Assembly (NCBI GenBank): GCA_945949525.1
Contig: CAMFES010000006.1
Coordinates: forward strand, 1 to 47,168
Origin: an uncultured Veillonellaceae bacterium
Lineage (GTDB): Bacteria > Bacillota > Negativicutes > Selenomonadales > Selenomonadaceae
Length of the DNA stretch: 47,168 nucleotides
Direction of reading: 5' to 3'
Shown here: piece after piece, positions 6,369 through 14,365 of the stretch
Layout: the number at the start of each line of letters is the position of its first letter
How positions within the stretch are numbered: position 1 is the first letter of the stretch
Made by a program: the position numbers and the translations under genes
The notes under the pieces: generated by a model
The model's database searches: none
The model's input: the letters and a program-made list of their open reading frames with translations, nothing else
Told to the model about the DNA's origin: nothing

Positions 6369-6482
6369 ACACAATAAGTGTTATTCATATAAAATATTTT
6401 ATCACAAAATGTGTAAAAAATGTTGACTACACACGAAATGTGTGATATTATCATAATGCAAAGTAAATCACACAAAATGTGT
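6369..6482. promoter_or_regulatory. Lysogeny switch region with four operators
   Basis: Four 13-bp sites of the form ACAC-N5-GTGT lie at 6369-6381, 6402-6414 (first base T), 6431-6443 and 6470-6482. The third fills the spacer of the rightward promoter and the fourth covers its initial transcribed region. The first two lie where a leftward repressor promoter must be; TTTACA and a TTTTAT/TATAT segment are candidates there. The sites fit binding by the repressor and the Cro-like protein. Confidence 0.8.
6423..6451 (+). promoter_or_regulatory. Rightward early promoter (cro promoter)
   Basis: TTGACT at 6423-6428, a 17-bp spacer and TATTAT at 6446-6451. An ACAC-N5-GTGT operator sits wholly inside the spacer, so a bound repressor would block RNA polymerase. 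Confidence 0.78.
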
Positions 6483-6501
6483 ATAATGGGAGGTGATATG
6501 A

Positions 6502-6714
6502 GTGAACTGTTTGGAAAAGCTTCGTAAGAGCGAAAAGTTAACTCAAGCCGAGATGGCGCAAACGCTTGGAGTATCCGCTTCTTTTTATAGCAAGATAGAG
6601 TTGGGGATTAGAAAGCCAAGCAGGGATTTTTTGATAAGAATCAAAGAAAATTTCCCTATGTGTGATATGAATATTTTTTTTGCAGAATTACTACACATAA
6701 CGTGTGATAATTAG
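6502..6714 (+). CDS. Cro-like XRE-family regulator
   Basis: A 70-residue protein that is almost only a helix-turn-helix (LRKSEKLTQAEMAQTLGVSASFYSKIELGIRKPSRDFLIRIKENF), closely similar in its first helix to the repressor (LRKSKGLTQAELG). Both probably read the same operators. The GTG start at 6502 follows AGGTG with correct spacing; the ATG at 6498 is in another frame. The gene is divergent from the repressor and first in the rightward early operon. A fifth operator lies in its last codons. Confidence 0.82.
   Translation: MNCLEKLRKSEKLTQAEMAQTLGVSASFYSKIELGIRKPSRDFLIRIKENFPMCDMNIFFAELLHITCDN
6693..6705. promoter_or_regulatory. Fifth ACAC-N5-GTGT operator inside the end of cro
   Basis: ACACATAACGTGT has the same half-sites and five-base spacer as the four intergenic operators. 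It is about 210 bp from the nearest of them, a distance suited to DNA looping or roadblock repression. Confidence 0.6.
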
Positions 6715-6781
6715 GTGGAAAATACACATATCGCATAATTGAGGCGGTTGCAATGTTGTATTTAGTAAAAACCAGTTCGGG

Positions 6782-6826
6782 ATAATAGTCCTAGCGGACT
6801 ATTATAGCATATTCATAATGAATATG
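6782..6826 (-). promoter_or_regulatory. Two palindromes and a leftward -10 box upstream of the ribbon-helix-helix gene
   Basis: ATAATAGTC at 6782-6790 pairs with GACTATTAT at 6797-6805, and CATATTCAT-A-ATGAATATG at 6808-6826 is a perfect 19-bp palindrome. On the minus strand a TATAAT (6806-6801) lies between them, preceded by TATGAATATG, the same arrangement as in the promoter of orphan small RNA 1. A transcript from here would run antisense through cro towards the repressor. The palindrome may be the operator of the protein encoded at 6848. Confidence 0.45.
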
Positions 6827-6847
6827 GCCTTGAGAGGAGGTGGGGAG

Positions 6848-6976
6848 ATGATAGTAAGTTTTATGATACGCCTGCCGGAAGACCTGCGGGCGTCCATCAA
6901 GGACAGGGCGAAGGCTATGGGGCTGTCAGCCAATGCGCTGATACTCAAGGTCCTGTGGGACTATTTCGGCAAATAA
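6848..6976 (+). CDS. Small ribbon-helix-helix (Arc-like) regulator
   Basis: A 42-residue protein with a short beta strand (VSFMIRLPEDL) followed by two helices (RASIKDRAKAMGLSANALILKVLWDYFG), which is the Arc/MetJ ribbon-helix-helix fold. Such proteins bind palindromic DNA as dimers. The ATG at 6848 follows GAGAGGAGGTGG. A perfect 19-bp palindrome lies 22 bp upstream and is a candidate autoregulatory operator. It could act as an early activator or repressor of this phage. Confidence 0.72.
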   Translation: MIVSFMIRLPEDLRASIKDRAKAMGLSANALILKVLWDYFGK

Positions 6977-6993
6977 AACACGGAGGGAATGAA

Positions 6994-7230
6994 ATGCAAT
7001 TTGCACAGCTCCTGAAGCAGGAGCGCATGAAGAATAAAATATCGCTTCGCCAGTTGGCGAAAATTTCGGGTATATCTGTAGCCTCAATCTCACTGTATGA
7101 GTTGGGAAAGCTGGAGCCTACATTAAGAGCCGCACACACTGTATTCAGTGCTCTGGGAGCCAGCATAGAGGTGGGAGCTGACAGCGGGTACATACCACTG
7201 GAAAGGAAGGTGAAGTATGGCAACGGTTGA
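6994..7230 (+). CDS. XRE-family helix-turn-helix protein
   Basis: A 78-residue protein with LLKQERMKNKISLRQLAKISGISVASISLYELGKLEPTLRAAHTVFSALG, a standard XRE helix-turn-helix, followed by a short tail. The ATG at 6994 is chosen over an upstream in-frame ATG because GGAGGG lies just before it and the longer start overlaps the previous gene. It is the third DNA-binding protein in the early operon. Its target is unknown. Confidence 0.78.
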   Translation: MQFAQLLKQERMKNKISLRQLAKISGISVASISLYELGKLEPTLRAAHTVFSALGASIEVGADSGYIPLERKVKYGNG

Positions 7231-7489
7231 TATAAAGGGCCTAACCATTAACGGGGCTGAAATCCTGGTTAGTTGGGTAAATGGGTTCGCGAAAGCGAAC
7301 CTCATACAGTATCAGGGGGACCTGATATATTGGGGCAGGCTGGCAAAGGAGAGGAGCAAGGAAAGACACTCATACATCCTTCTCAGCGGGCCTCAAACCC
7401 AGGATGGCAGGCTTCACAGCTTGTCTTTCAAGCTAGAGGGAAACAGCGTAACATTCATTGACAGCGAAAAGAAACAGAGAAAGAGGTGA
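7217..7489 (+). CDS. Hypothetical early phage protein
   Basis: A 90-residue protein whose start overlaps the preceding XRE gene by 14 bp, so the two are probably translationally coupled; GGAAGG lies upstream. It looks like a small all-beta protein with a lysine- and arginine-rich C-terminus (EKKQRKR). I do not recognise the family. Confidence 0.6.
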   Translation: MATVDIKGLTINGAEILVSWVNGFAKANLIQYQGDLIYWGRLAKERSKERHSYILLSGPQTQDGRLHSLSFKLEGNSVTFIDSEKKQRKR

Positions 7490-7496
7490 AACAACT

Positions 7497-7556
7497 CGCA
7501 GATAAACACCAATCTGCGACAGACAAAGATTAACGCCGGGCAAACACCAACCCGGC
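7497..7556 (+). promoter_or_regulatory. Two tandem RNA hairpins with the same loop
   Basis: CGCAGAT (7497-7503) and ATCTGCG (7512-7518) enclose AAACACCA. GCCGGG (7535-7540) and CCCGGC (7551-7556) enclose CAAACACCAA. The stems differ completely while the loop word AAACACCA is kept, and a third, unpaired AAACACCAACACCAA follows at 7579-7593 just before the next gene's ribosome binding site. This is what an RNA-binding protein or loop-reading RNA would require. No T-run follows, so it is not a terminator. Confidence 0.6.
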
Positions 7557-7606
7557 ACTAGATACGGCAGTTCAGTAAAAACACCAACACCAAAGGAGAA
7601 ATCATT

Positions 7607-7759
7607 ATGGAAAAGCACGAAAGCGGGCTGATTAACTTCAGTCCTGAAAAGTTCTACATCAAGCTGGCACAACTTATCGCTCATCAGAATGGCATGGGCA
7701 TTGTGAATGTCACAATCAAGAAAATCAGCAAGAGGAAGCAGGAAAACAAACCTGCGTAA
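7607..7759 (+). CDS. Hypothetical 50-residue protein
   Basis: Starts at an ATG eight bases after AAAGGAG and ends with a lysine-rich tail (TIKKISKRKQENKPA). The middle is a short amphipathic helix. Its 5' leader holds the two AAACACCA-loop hairpins, so its translation may be regulated. No family recognised. Confidence 0.55.
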   Translation: MEKHESGLINFSPEKFYIKLAQLIAHQNGMGIVNVTIKKISKRKQENKPA

Positions 7760-7781
7760 TATGGCGAGAGGAGGCTTTAAG

Positions 7782-8096
7782 TTGTCAGTTAAGCGCGTGA
7801 GGAAGGTACGCTGGGGAAGGGTAGCAGCTGCCGTTATCGGCGGTGCCATAGCTGTAACATTGCTGACTGGCTTCTATGAAGGAGAGCAGAAGCTGGTGGA
7901 GACGGTCTACACAGTCAAGGATGGCGATACACTCCGGGACATCAGCGAGCGGTTTCTGCCGCTGAACACAGGAGGCCGCCGGTACATCCTAGAGTTCGAG
8001 GAGGGTATAGTACAGCTCAATCCGGAACTTTGGGAGAACCGGGGTAGCATATACCCAGGACAGGAAATCCGCATCAATTACTGGGTAAAGGAGTAA
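7782..8096 (+). CDS. Membrane-anchored LysM-domain protein
   Basis: About 104 residues: a positively charged start, one membrane helix (VAAAVIGGAIAVTLLTGF) and an extracytoplasmic LysM-like domain (YTVKDGDTLRDISERF ... YPGQEIRINYW) that would bind peptidoglycan. The TTG at 7782 has AGGAGG seven bases upstream and is preferred; an ATG at 7761 is in frame but has no ribosome binding site. The plan resembles YneA-type division suppressors, which are single-helix LysM proteins, but lysogenic conversion or superinfection roles are equally possible. Confidence 0.72.
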   Translation: MSVKRVRKVRWGRVAAAVIGGAIAVTLLTGFYEGEQKLVETVYTVKDGDTLRDISERFLPLNTGGRRYILEFEEGIVQLNPELWENRGSIYPGQEIRINYWVKE

Positions 8097-8102
8097 GCAA
8101 CC

Positions 8103-8171
8103 ATGATTTCAGAATATGGCTGGGGCTGGATTGGCATCATTATCATGATAGCCATAGGAGTTTTCCTATAA
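8103..8171 (+). CDS. Possible 22-residue single-helix membrane peptide
   Basis: An ATG nine bases after AAGGAG opens a 22-codon frame that is almost entirely hydrophobic (WGWIGIIIMIAIGVFL). It follows the LysM gene by six bases. Size and composition suit a small membrane peptide, but a frame this short could arise by chance. Confidence 0.4.
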   Translation: MISEYGWGWIGIIIMIAIGVFL

Positions 8172-8192
8172 GTTAAGAAAGGACGGGGTAAT

Positions 8193-8699
8193 ATGGCAGA
8201 CATTGATGAATTTTATACTAAGGCAAAGGAAAAGCTGGAGGCTGAAAATTTCCAGCACGGAACCCCGCAGGATGCTATCCGCAGTATGTGCCTGGAGTGG
8301 CTTGAGTGGACCGTGGCAAATGATTCCAAGGCGGTTGAGCTTCTTGCGGATGCTGCAAAGGACACCAAAGGCGCATACAATGCTATGGAGAATTTCGCCC
8401 GCAACAAAAAAGGCAAAGGCAACTGCGTGAAGCTGGAACCGCTGGAGGCCATGGCATGTGTCATGGAATACTACGGCATCGCTCCGGGTGATGCACATAA
8501 CCAGCTGGAAGCTGGCCTGATGTACCATCTCATGATGGCTGAGTGCAAGAAATACAAGCCATACGGCGTGGATGAGCAGGCAAAAGCGACACCGGTGACG
8601 GATTTGGAAAATAAGCCTTACGAAAAGCCAAAGCTTGAGGAAGCATCGCCTTCGTTCAGCTTCGATGATTTCGACAGTGAGCTGGAGGGATTGCTGTGA
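8193..8699 (+). CDS. PcfK-like protein
   Basis: A 168-residue protein with conserved-looking helical blocks (EAMACVMEYYGIAPGDAHNQLEAGLMYHLMMAECKKY) typical of PcfK, found with PcfJ in conjugative plasmids such as pCF10 and in many Firmicutes phages. The acidic C-terminus (FSFDDFDSELEGLL) is the kind of tail used by single-stranded DNA binding or partner proteins. It overlaps the next gene by 4 bp (GTGA). The molecular role is not established. Confidence 0.72.
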   Translation: MADIDEFYTKAKEKLEAENFQHGTPQDAIRSMCLEWLEWTVANDSKAVELLADAAKDTKGAYNAMENFARNKKGKGNCVKLEPLEAMACVMEYYGIAPGDAHNQLEAGLMYHLMMAECKKYKPYGVDEQAKATPVTDLENKPYEKPKLEEASPSFSFDDFDSELEGLL

Positions 8700-10432
8700 G
8701 GGTAAAGACCTTAAATATGGAGCTGTCGGAGATACAGTCCCATTTCTCAAAAGACATTCCACAAGAATGGCTCGAGCGGGTAGATGAAGTGTGCAGGCCA
8801 CATCACATCTGGCTCCTGCGTGGTGGTGAGGCCTATTGCGACTACTGCGGAAGCAAGTTTTCTGCCAGCCGCCTCAAGAAAAAGGTGCATAACAAAAGAG
8901 ATATCTGCCCTTGTTGTACCAAAAATTTTACTGTCAGAAAAGCATGGGTCGGTCAGAATCCTGCCAAAAGAAACGCACTGTCCTATCACTTTGCCAAGTC
9001 TAAAGTTAATCCAGATATCATAACCTGCACAGCCATATTCAGCTGCTACGGTTATGAGACCTGCGAGGCTCCCTGGCGCACAAAACCTCTTCGGCTGATT
9101 GATGCCCTCTATGTATTTGTTCCCGGCAAAGGGGTGGCATACGCTTCCCCTTGGAAATTATATCAATACGACATAAGGGTAGAAGATGGTATCTATTTCT
9201 ACAAAAAAATCAACGCATGGCTTTGCGGGCATGCGGCAGGTTTTAAAGCGAGAAACACCTTTAGCGCCAGGGATTGTGTGTATGGTAATGCCTGGAAGGA
9301 AACCAACACAGTATATCCATACGACGATTACGAGAGCCTTTATGACGCTGTCCAGAATACCTCTTTAGGATATACAGTGGAGGCATTTAGACAAGCATTG
9401 GAGGATGCATGGGCAATATTGCCACGGAGGCGGCCGCTGATAAATATAGTGGAACGGTTGGCAAGACATCCCGGGCAGTTTGAAATTGCAGCTAAGATGG
9501 GCTTTGCTGATGCCATAATGGAAACCTTTTACAACAAATACACACTCAATCATCTAATAAACCTGCGTGGCAATAATGTAGCCCAAATCTTCAAGGGCCA
9601 GCTCACTAAAGAAGATAAAAGATTCTTCTTCGAAAAAGGAGCTACATACCGCCTCCTAGAGATGTGGCAGAAACTCAGGCGAATAGGGCAGCCTATTCCA
9701 GCAGAGGAGCTTTCAAAAATCTACAATGAGCCATATCTTACAGCAACCATTGATATTGCTGCCAGATACAGCATAAAAATCAAAAAAATTATGTCATATA
9801 TAATCAAACAACAGAAGTTGTGCAAGGAACCGCGGCCATTTATGATATACGCAGACTATATAAGGGACTGCGAAAACCTGGCTGAAAACTACAACATGGG
9901 GCACATCTACAACCTGAGCAATAAAGCTATATTGTTCCCACAGAATCTGGTGCAGGCTCATCAGGCAACCATAGAGCTTATCAATGTGGAGCGTGACAGA
10001 CAGGCCATGCTGGACTTTGAAAAAAGCAAAGACAAGATGGCCAAAAAACTTTCAGGCATTGAAAAGAAGTATAAAAAGCTTCTACCGAAGCTCAAAAAGA
10101 AATACAGCTATCAGGCTGATGGGTATGTCATAGTCATCCCACCAAACCTTATCGACCTGCATCGGGAGGGCGTCTACATGCACAACTGCGTAGGCGGTTA
10201 CAAGGAGCGTGTTGCCAGTGGCAGCACTCAGGTGGTCTACATCAGAAAGACAGATGATATGGACAAATCATTTGGCACAATGGAGATTTCGACCAGGGAA
10301 ACTATCATCCAGGCGAGAGGAAAATACAATAAAGATCTGCCGGAGGATGCTGAGGCATTTGTGAAAAAGTTCGAGCATGAGGTGCTTGAGCCCTTGCGCA
10401 CTATAGCAATCTCCCTGGACGGGGTTGCATAA
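8696..10432 (+). CDS. PcfJ-like protein
   Basis: A 578-residue protein with two N-terminal zinc-binding CxxC pairs (YCDYCGSKF and CPCCTKNF, residues about 41-80) and the PcfJ signature near the C-terminus (LHREGVYMHNCVGGYKERVASGSTQVVYIR, about 480-510). PcfJ proteins accompany PcfK in plasmids and phages; a role in DNA processing is likely but undefined. The GTG start at 8696 overlaps the previous stop and has GGAGGG five bases upstream. An ATG seven codons later is an alternative. Confidence 0.78.
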   Translation: MRVKTLNMELSEIQSHFSKDIPQEWLERVDEVCRPHHIWLLRGGEAYCDYCGSKFSASRLKKKVHNKRDICPCCTKNFTVRKAWVGQNPAKRNALSYHFAKSKVNPDIITCTAIFSCYGYETCEAPWRTKPLRLIDALYVFVPGKGVAYASPWKLYQYDIRVEDGIYFYKKINAWLCGHAAGFKARNTFSARDCVYGNAWKETNTVYPYDDYESLYDAVQNTSLGYTVEAFRQALEDAWAILPRRRPLINIVERLARHPGQFEIAAKMGFADAIMETFYNKYTLNHLINLRGNNVAQIFKGQLTKEDKRFFFEKGATYRLLEMWQKLRRIGQPIPAEELSKIYNEPYLTATIDIAARYSIKIKKIMSYIIKQQKLCKEPRPFMIYADYIRDCENLAENYNMGHIYNLSNKAILFPQNLVQAHQATIELINVERDRQAMLDFEKSKDKMAKKLSGIEKKYKKLLPKLKKKYSYQADGYVIVIPPNLIDLHREGVYMHNCVGGYKERVASGSTQVVYIRKTDDMDKSFGTMEISTRETIIQARGKYNKDLPEDAEAFVKKFEHEVLEPLRTIAISLDGVA

Positions 10433-10446
10433 AACAGGAGGTAAAC

Positions 10447-11535
10447 ATGGAAAACGAAATGATGATTAAGCCTGCCGATACACCGGCAGAAACTACGGGT
10501 GGGATGCTCACGCGGCTGGCATCGGAAATCAATGCTATCAAGGAGCAGACACGGAAAACTGTATACCTGGCCATGATGGACATTGGCCAGAGGCTTTTGC
10601 AAGCCAAGGGTGCCGTAGGTCATGGCAACTGGGAAAAGTGGCTGAAAGACAATGTTGACTACTCCCCGCGCACCGCCCAGAGGTTGATTGCTTCCTATGA
10701 GCGTTTTGGTGACGGCCAGCAGAAGCTTTTCGGCCGTAGTGCAGATCCGGAGCAGCTGGCAGAGCTGAACAAAACCCAAATCATGACGCTGATGAGCATC
10801 AAGGACGAGGAAAAGTGCTTTGAGTTCATGGACGAGCACAAGGATGAAATCAAGGACATGTCTAAGACCGAGCTGGAGGGCATTGTCAAGAAGCTGAATG
10901 AAACTACAGCAGAGTTGCATCGCACCCAAGATAAGTTGTACGACACTAATAGCAAGCTAAGAAACACAAAAGACAAGCTGAAGGTCGCTAAGCATGATTC
11001 GGAATTTTACAGAAAGCAAATGTCTGACCTTCAATCCAAGCTGGATGAGGCAGGCGAGAGCCAGGAGCTGGCCGACCTGAAAACAAAATATGCCGCCCTC
11101 CAGCGTGATCTTGTCCGGGCGGATAAGCAGCATGAACAGATTGCTGAAGAAGCTGGTAAATACCAGAATCTGTTTGAGGAATCCCAGCAGAAAATAGATG
11201 CTCTCGCTAAAGAACTGGAAGAAGCTAAAAACCAGCCTATTGACGCAACCACAGTGGAGAAGATTGTGGAAGTTGAGAAGGTGCCGGAGGAAACCAAAAA
11301 GCAGCTGAAGATGATGCAGGCCCGCATCCGGGAGCTGGAAGCTGTCGGTAAGGACAACAAGACACCAGAGGAAAAGGCCTTCGGCCACCACCTGATGAAC
11401 GTAAAGTCAGAAATGGAGGCTGCTATCACTCAGCTGATGGCAATATCTGATGGGGAAAAGAGAATCAGGTATGCAATGCTTCTCAGGAAGCTTCTGAAGG
11501 GCACCCTCTCCATGACAAGTTGGGCAGAGGGCTGA
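10447..11535 (+). CDS. DUF3102-type DNA-modulation protein with long coiled coil
   Basis: A 362-residue protein. Residues 20-110 match DUF3102 (LASEINAIKEQTRKTVYLAMMDIGQRLLQAKGAVGHGNWEKWLKDNVDYSPRTAQRLIASYERF), a KilA-like region with a winged-helix look. Residues about 130-290 are a long heptad-rich coiled coil, followed by a helical end. AGGAGG precedes the ATG. It stands between PcfJ and the ATPase operon and may bridge DNA and the replication proteins; this is inference. Confidence 0.75.
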   Translation: MENEMMIKPADTPAETTGGMLTRLASEINAIKEQTRKTVYLAMMDIGQRLLQAKGAVGHGNWEKWLKDNVDYSPRTAQRLIASYERFGDGQQKLFGRSADPEQLAELNKTQIMTLMSIKDEEKCFEFMDEHKDEIKDMSKTELEGIVKKLNETTAELHRTQDKLYDTNSKLRNTKDKLKVAKHDSEFYRKQMSDLQSKLDEAGESQELADLKTKYAALQRDLVRADKQHEQIAEEAGKYQNLFEESQQKIDALAKELEEAKNQPIDATTVEKIVEVEKVPEETKKQLKMMQARIRELEAVGKDNKTPEEKAFGHHLMNVKSEMEAAITQLMAISDGEKRIRYAMLLRKLLKGTLSMTSWAEG

Positions 11536-11554
11536 TATTTGGGGCAAAGAAAAA

Positions 11555-11580
11555 GACCGTCTGAACTGTGCCAGGCGGTC
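11555..11580. terminator. Hairpin after the DUF3102 gene
   Basis: GACCGTCTG (11555-11563) pairs with CAGGCGGTC (11572-11580). On the minus strand it is followed by TTTTTCTTT and would end leftward transcripts. On the plus strand no T-run follows, so rightward transcription probably continues. Confidence 0.5.
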
Positions 11581-11635
11581 CGCAGAAAGATGTTTGTGAT
11601 GTTTATAGTCTATCACATGCAAGGAGGTTTTTTCA

Positions 11636-13561
11636 ATGAAGTTTTTGCAGCTTACCCTGGAGAATTTCCGGGGGATAAAACAAATGGACATTGATTTCCA
11701 GGGTGCTGACTGCTGCATTTATGGCAGCAACGCTACCGGGAAAACCACGGTGGCAAACGCCATCTGCTGGCTGCTGACCGGCAGTGCCATCACCGGCGAG
11801 AAAGACTTCTCGCCTAAGACAGCAGGCGCCCACAACCTGCACCACAAGGCAGAGCTTTACATCGAGAAGGACGGTGGCGGCATAGTCCGCCTGTCCAAGG
11901 ACTTCTACGAGAAGTGGACGAAGAAGAAGGGGGCAGCTACAGCGGAGCTGACAGGGCATACCACGGATTTCGCCATCGATGGTGTGCCCCAGAAGGAAAA
12001 GGATTACATCAAAGCCGTGGAGGCTCTCTGCGGTGGCAGCATGGATATGATAAAGATTATGTCAGTGCTGGGATACTTCTCAGAAACCCTCAAGGCGGAC
12101 GACAGACGCCGTATCCTTCTGGAGGTGTGCGGTGATGTGCCTGATGGTGAAATCATGCAGGATGAACGCCTGAAGGCCCTGCCCAAGTTCCTGCTGATGC
12201 CGGGAACTACTGACCAGTATTATGGGATAGACGATTACAGGGCGATAGCCGTCAAGCAGAGGGCAAAGCTGAAGAAGGAACTGGACACCCTGCCGGAAAG
12301 AATTGATGAGCAGAACAGTTCCATGCCTGAGCCTGTAGATGAGCAGGCACTCAGAAAGGAGCTGACAGAGCTTCAAAGCCTGCGTGATGAGCTTGTGGGC
12401 AGTGATAAGTCAGCGGCCAAGAAAGCAGCCATCAAGGGCCTGAGGGCGGATGTAGAGACAAGAAGATTGAAGCACCTCCAGGAACAGGGAAGGCTAAACG
12501 AGGCTGTTAATGGAGAAATCAGCAGGCTGATGGCGGAACGCGCTGCGAAGGAGTTTGAACTCAGCAACGTTGAAAACAGCATCCGCCACGGACGGCAAAG
12601 GGTAGAGGAATTGACTAATCGCCGTCAGGGGCTGCTGAAGGACTGGCAGGAGGTTGTTTCCAGGAAATGGGATGTCAGAAACACTGTCTGCCCATGCTGC
12701 GGGCAGGCACTGCCAGCGGAGCAGGTTGAAGAAAAAAGAGCGGCCTTCCTTGCCGACATAGACGAGCGCAAGGCGAAGATAAGAGAGGCAGGCAAGCAGT
12801 GCAGTGATGCTGTTATCCAGCAGCTGAAGGCTGAGATTGAGCTGGAACAGGGCAAGGCTGACAAGCTGGCAGAGGAAGCGGAGGCTATGCAGGCAGATAT
12901 AACCAAGGCCAGAGGCAGACTGCAGGAGGTGGTTCCTTTTGAGCAGACGGATTCTTACAAGGAAATCAATGCAAGAATTGCCCAGCTTACCGCTGAAGCT
13001 GATGAGGCAGGCGTTGTCCGTGAGCAGGTGGCAGATGTAGACAGGCGCATTGACGAGGTCAACGGTAAGCTGGCCAGCGTGAAGGTGGCTGAAAAGGTCA
13101 GGACCCGTATTGCTGAACTGGAATCCATTCAGCAGGCAAAGGCCACCCAGCTGGAAAACGTGGAGCACGGGCTGTTCCTCTGTGATGAGTTTATCCGTAT
13201 CAAGGTAGCGATGGTAACAGAGCACATTAACAGCCGGTTCAAGTCAATAAGCTTCCAGCTTTTCAAGGAGCAGGTAAATGGCGGTATCAAGGAGTGCTGT
13301 GATGCCCTGATACCTTCACCGGATGGCACGATGGTTGAGTACAAGTCAGCAAATACTGCCGCCAAGGTCAATGCAGGGCTGGAGATTATATCGGTCCTGA
13401 GTGAGCATTATGGCATGAACCTGCCGGTGATTGTAGACCAGGCTGAGAGCGTGGTCAGCCTGACAGGTATCGGCCAGCAGGTAGTTGCGCTGATTGTGTC
13501 AGCTGACTACAAGAAGCTGCATGTAGAAGTTTCAGACAAAAGCATGAAAAGGAGTGCATAA
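11636..13561 (+). CDS. SMC/RecF/Rad50-like ATPase
   Basis: A 641-residue ATPase. MKFLQLTLENFRGIKQMDI with Walker A GSNATGKTT (about 30-38) opens the protein. Two coiled coils flank a zinc-hook-like CPCCGQALP at about 350, and the C-terminal half carries LPVIVDQAESVV (Walker B region with Asp) near 600. This is the Rad50/SbcC plan in miniature. With the RecT-like gene directly after it, it probably handles DNA ends during phage recombination. AAGGAGG precedes the ATG. Confidence 0.87.
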   Translation: MKFLQLTLENFRGIKQMDIDFQGADCCIYGSNATGKTTVANAICWLLTGSAITGEKDFSPKTAGAHNLHHKAELYIEKDGGGIVRLSKDFYEKWTKKKGAATAELTGHTTDFAIDGVPQKEKDYIKAVEALCGGSMDMIKIMSVLGYFSETLKADDRRRILLEVCGDVPDGEIMQDERLKALPKFLLMPGTTDQYYGIDDYRAIAVKQRAKLKKELDTLPERIDEQNSSMPEPVDEQALRKELTELQSLRDELVGSDKSAAKKAAIKGLRADVETRRLKHLQEQGRLNEAVNGEISRLMAERAAKEFELSNVENSIRHGRQRVEELTNRRQGLLKDWQEVVSRKWDVRNTVCPCCGQALPAEQVEEKRAAFLADIDERKAKIREAGKQCSDAVIQQLKAEIELEQGKADKLAEEAEAMQADITKARGRLQEVVPFEQTDSYKEINARIAQLTAEADEAGVVREQVADVDRRIDEVNGKLASVKVAEKVRTRIAELESIQQAKATQLENVEHGLFLCDEFIRIKVAMVTEHINSRFKSISFQLFKEQVNGGIKECCDALIPSPDGTMVEYKSANTAAKVNAGLEIISVLSEHYGMNLPVIVDQAESVVSLTGIGQQVVALIVSADYKKLHVEVSDKSMKRSA

Positions 13562-13564
13562 AAA

Positions 13565-14365
13565 ATGGCAAATGAAGTGATGAATGTGGTTCAGGAAACG
13601 GAGATAACCCGTCCGGGGTTTGAGAGCGAGAAAGGGTTTGCCCTTCTCCAGCGCATGGCAAAGATGTTCAGCATGTCCAGTATCGTCCCTGAAACGTTTC
13701 GGGGCGAGAACAATTTCGGAAACTGCGTGATTGCCGTGAACATGGCGCAGCGCATGGGGGCAGATCCTTTGATGGTGATGCAGAATATGTATATCGTCTA
13801 CGGGAATCCGGCATGGAGCTCCAAGTTCATGATTGCAACATTCAATACATGTGGCAGGTACGATGCCATCAAGTACAAGGAAATCGGCAAGCGGGGTGAT
13901 GATTCACAGGGTATCATCGCCTGGACAAGGGAAAAGGCAACCGGGGATATTATTGAGGGACCTGCCGTTACCATCGGCATCGCCAAGGCCGAGGGCTGGT
14001 ATACCAAGTCCGGCAGCAAGTGGAAGACCATGCCTGACCAGATGCTCCGCTACCGTGCTGCCAGCTGGCTCATCCGCACCACGGCCCCTGAAATCAGCAT
14101 GGGGCTTATGAGCGTTGATGAGGCGGAGGATGCAGGTACCCAGCAGGGCACGGTGATTGACCTGGATGATGCCATGGTCAGGGCTGAGGCAGATACAATG
14201 GCACTGCCGGAGGCGCAGCCTGTGGTGGAAGGCATCGGGATGGAAATGCCTGAAGCTATGGCAAAGCCTGTTGCCCAACCGGCAAAGGCCAGTGTAAAAG
14301 CTGAGACAAAAGCATCCGGCAAGGCAGATGCACCCGCTGCCGAGCTGGAAGAGCCGGGGTTCTGA
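13565..14365 (+). CDS. RecT-like single-strand annealing protein
   Basis: A 266-residue protein with the block MVMQNMYIVYGNPAWSSKFMIATFN, then KAEGWYTKSGSKWKTMPDQMLRYRAASWLIRTTAPEISMG, typical of phage RecT-type annealing proteins in Firmicutes. The C-terminal 50 residues are an alanine- and proline-rich linker ending in an acidic tip (LEEPGF), like the partner-binding tails of recombination proteins. Three bases separate it from the ATPase gene. No separate exonuclease is seen; the ATPase may supply that role with a cellular partner. Confidence 0.72.
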   Translation: MANEVMNVVQETEITRPGFESEKGFALLQRMAKMFSMSSIVPETFRGENNFGNCVIAVNMAQRMGADPLMVMQNMYIVYGNPAWSSKFMIATFNTCGRYDAIKYKEIGKRGDDSQGIIAWTREKATGDIIEGPAVTIGIAKAEGWYTKSGSKWKTMPDQMLRYRAASWLIRTTAPEISMGLMSVDEAEDAGTQQGTVIDLDDAMVRAEADTMALPEAQPVVEGIGMEMPEAMAKPVAQPAKASVKAETKASGKADAPAAELEEPGF

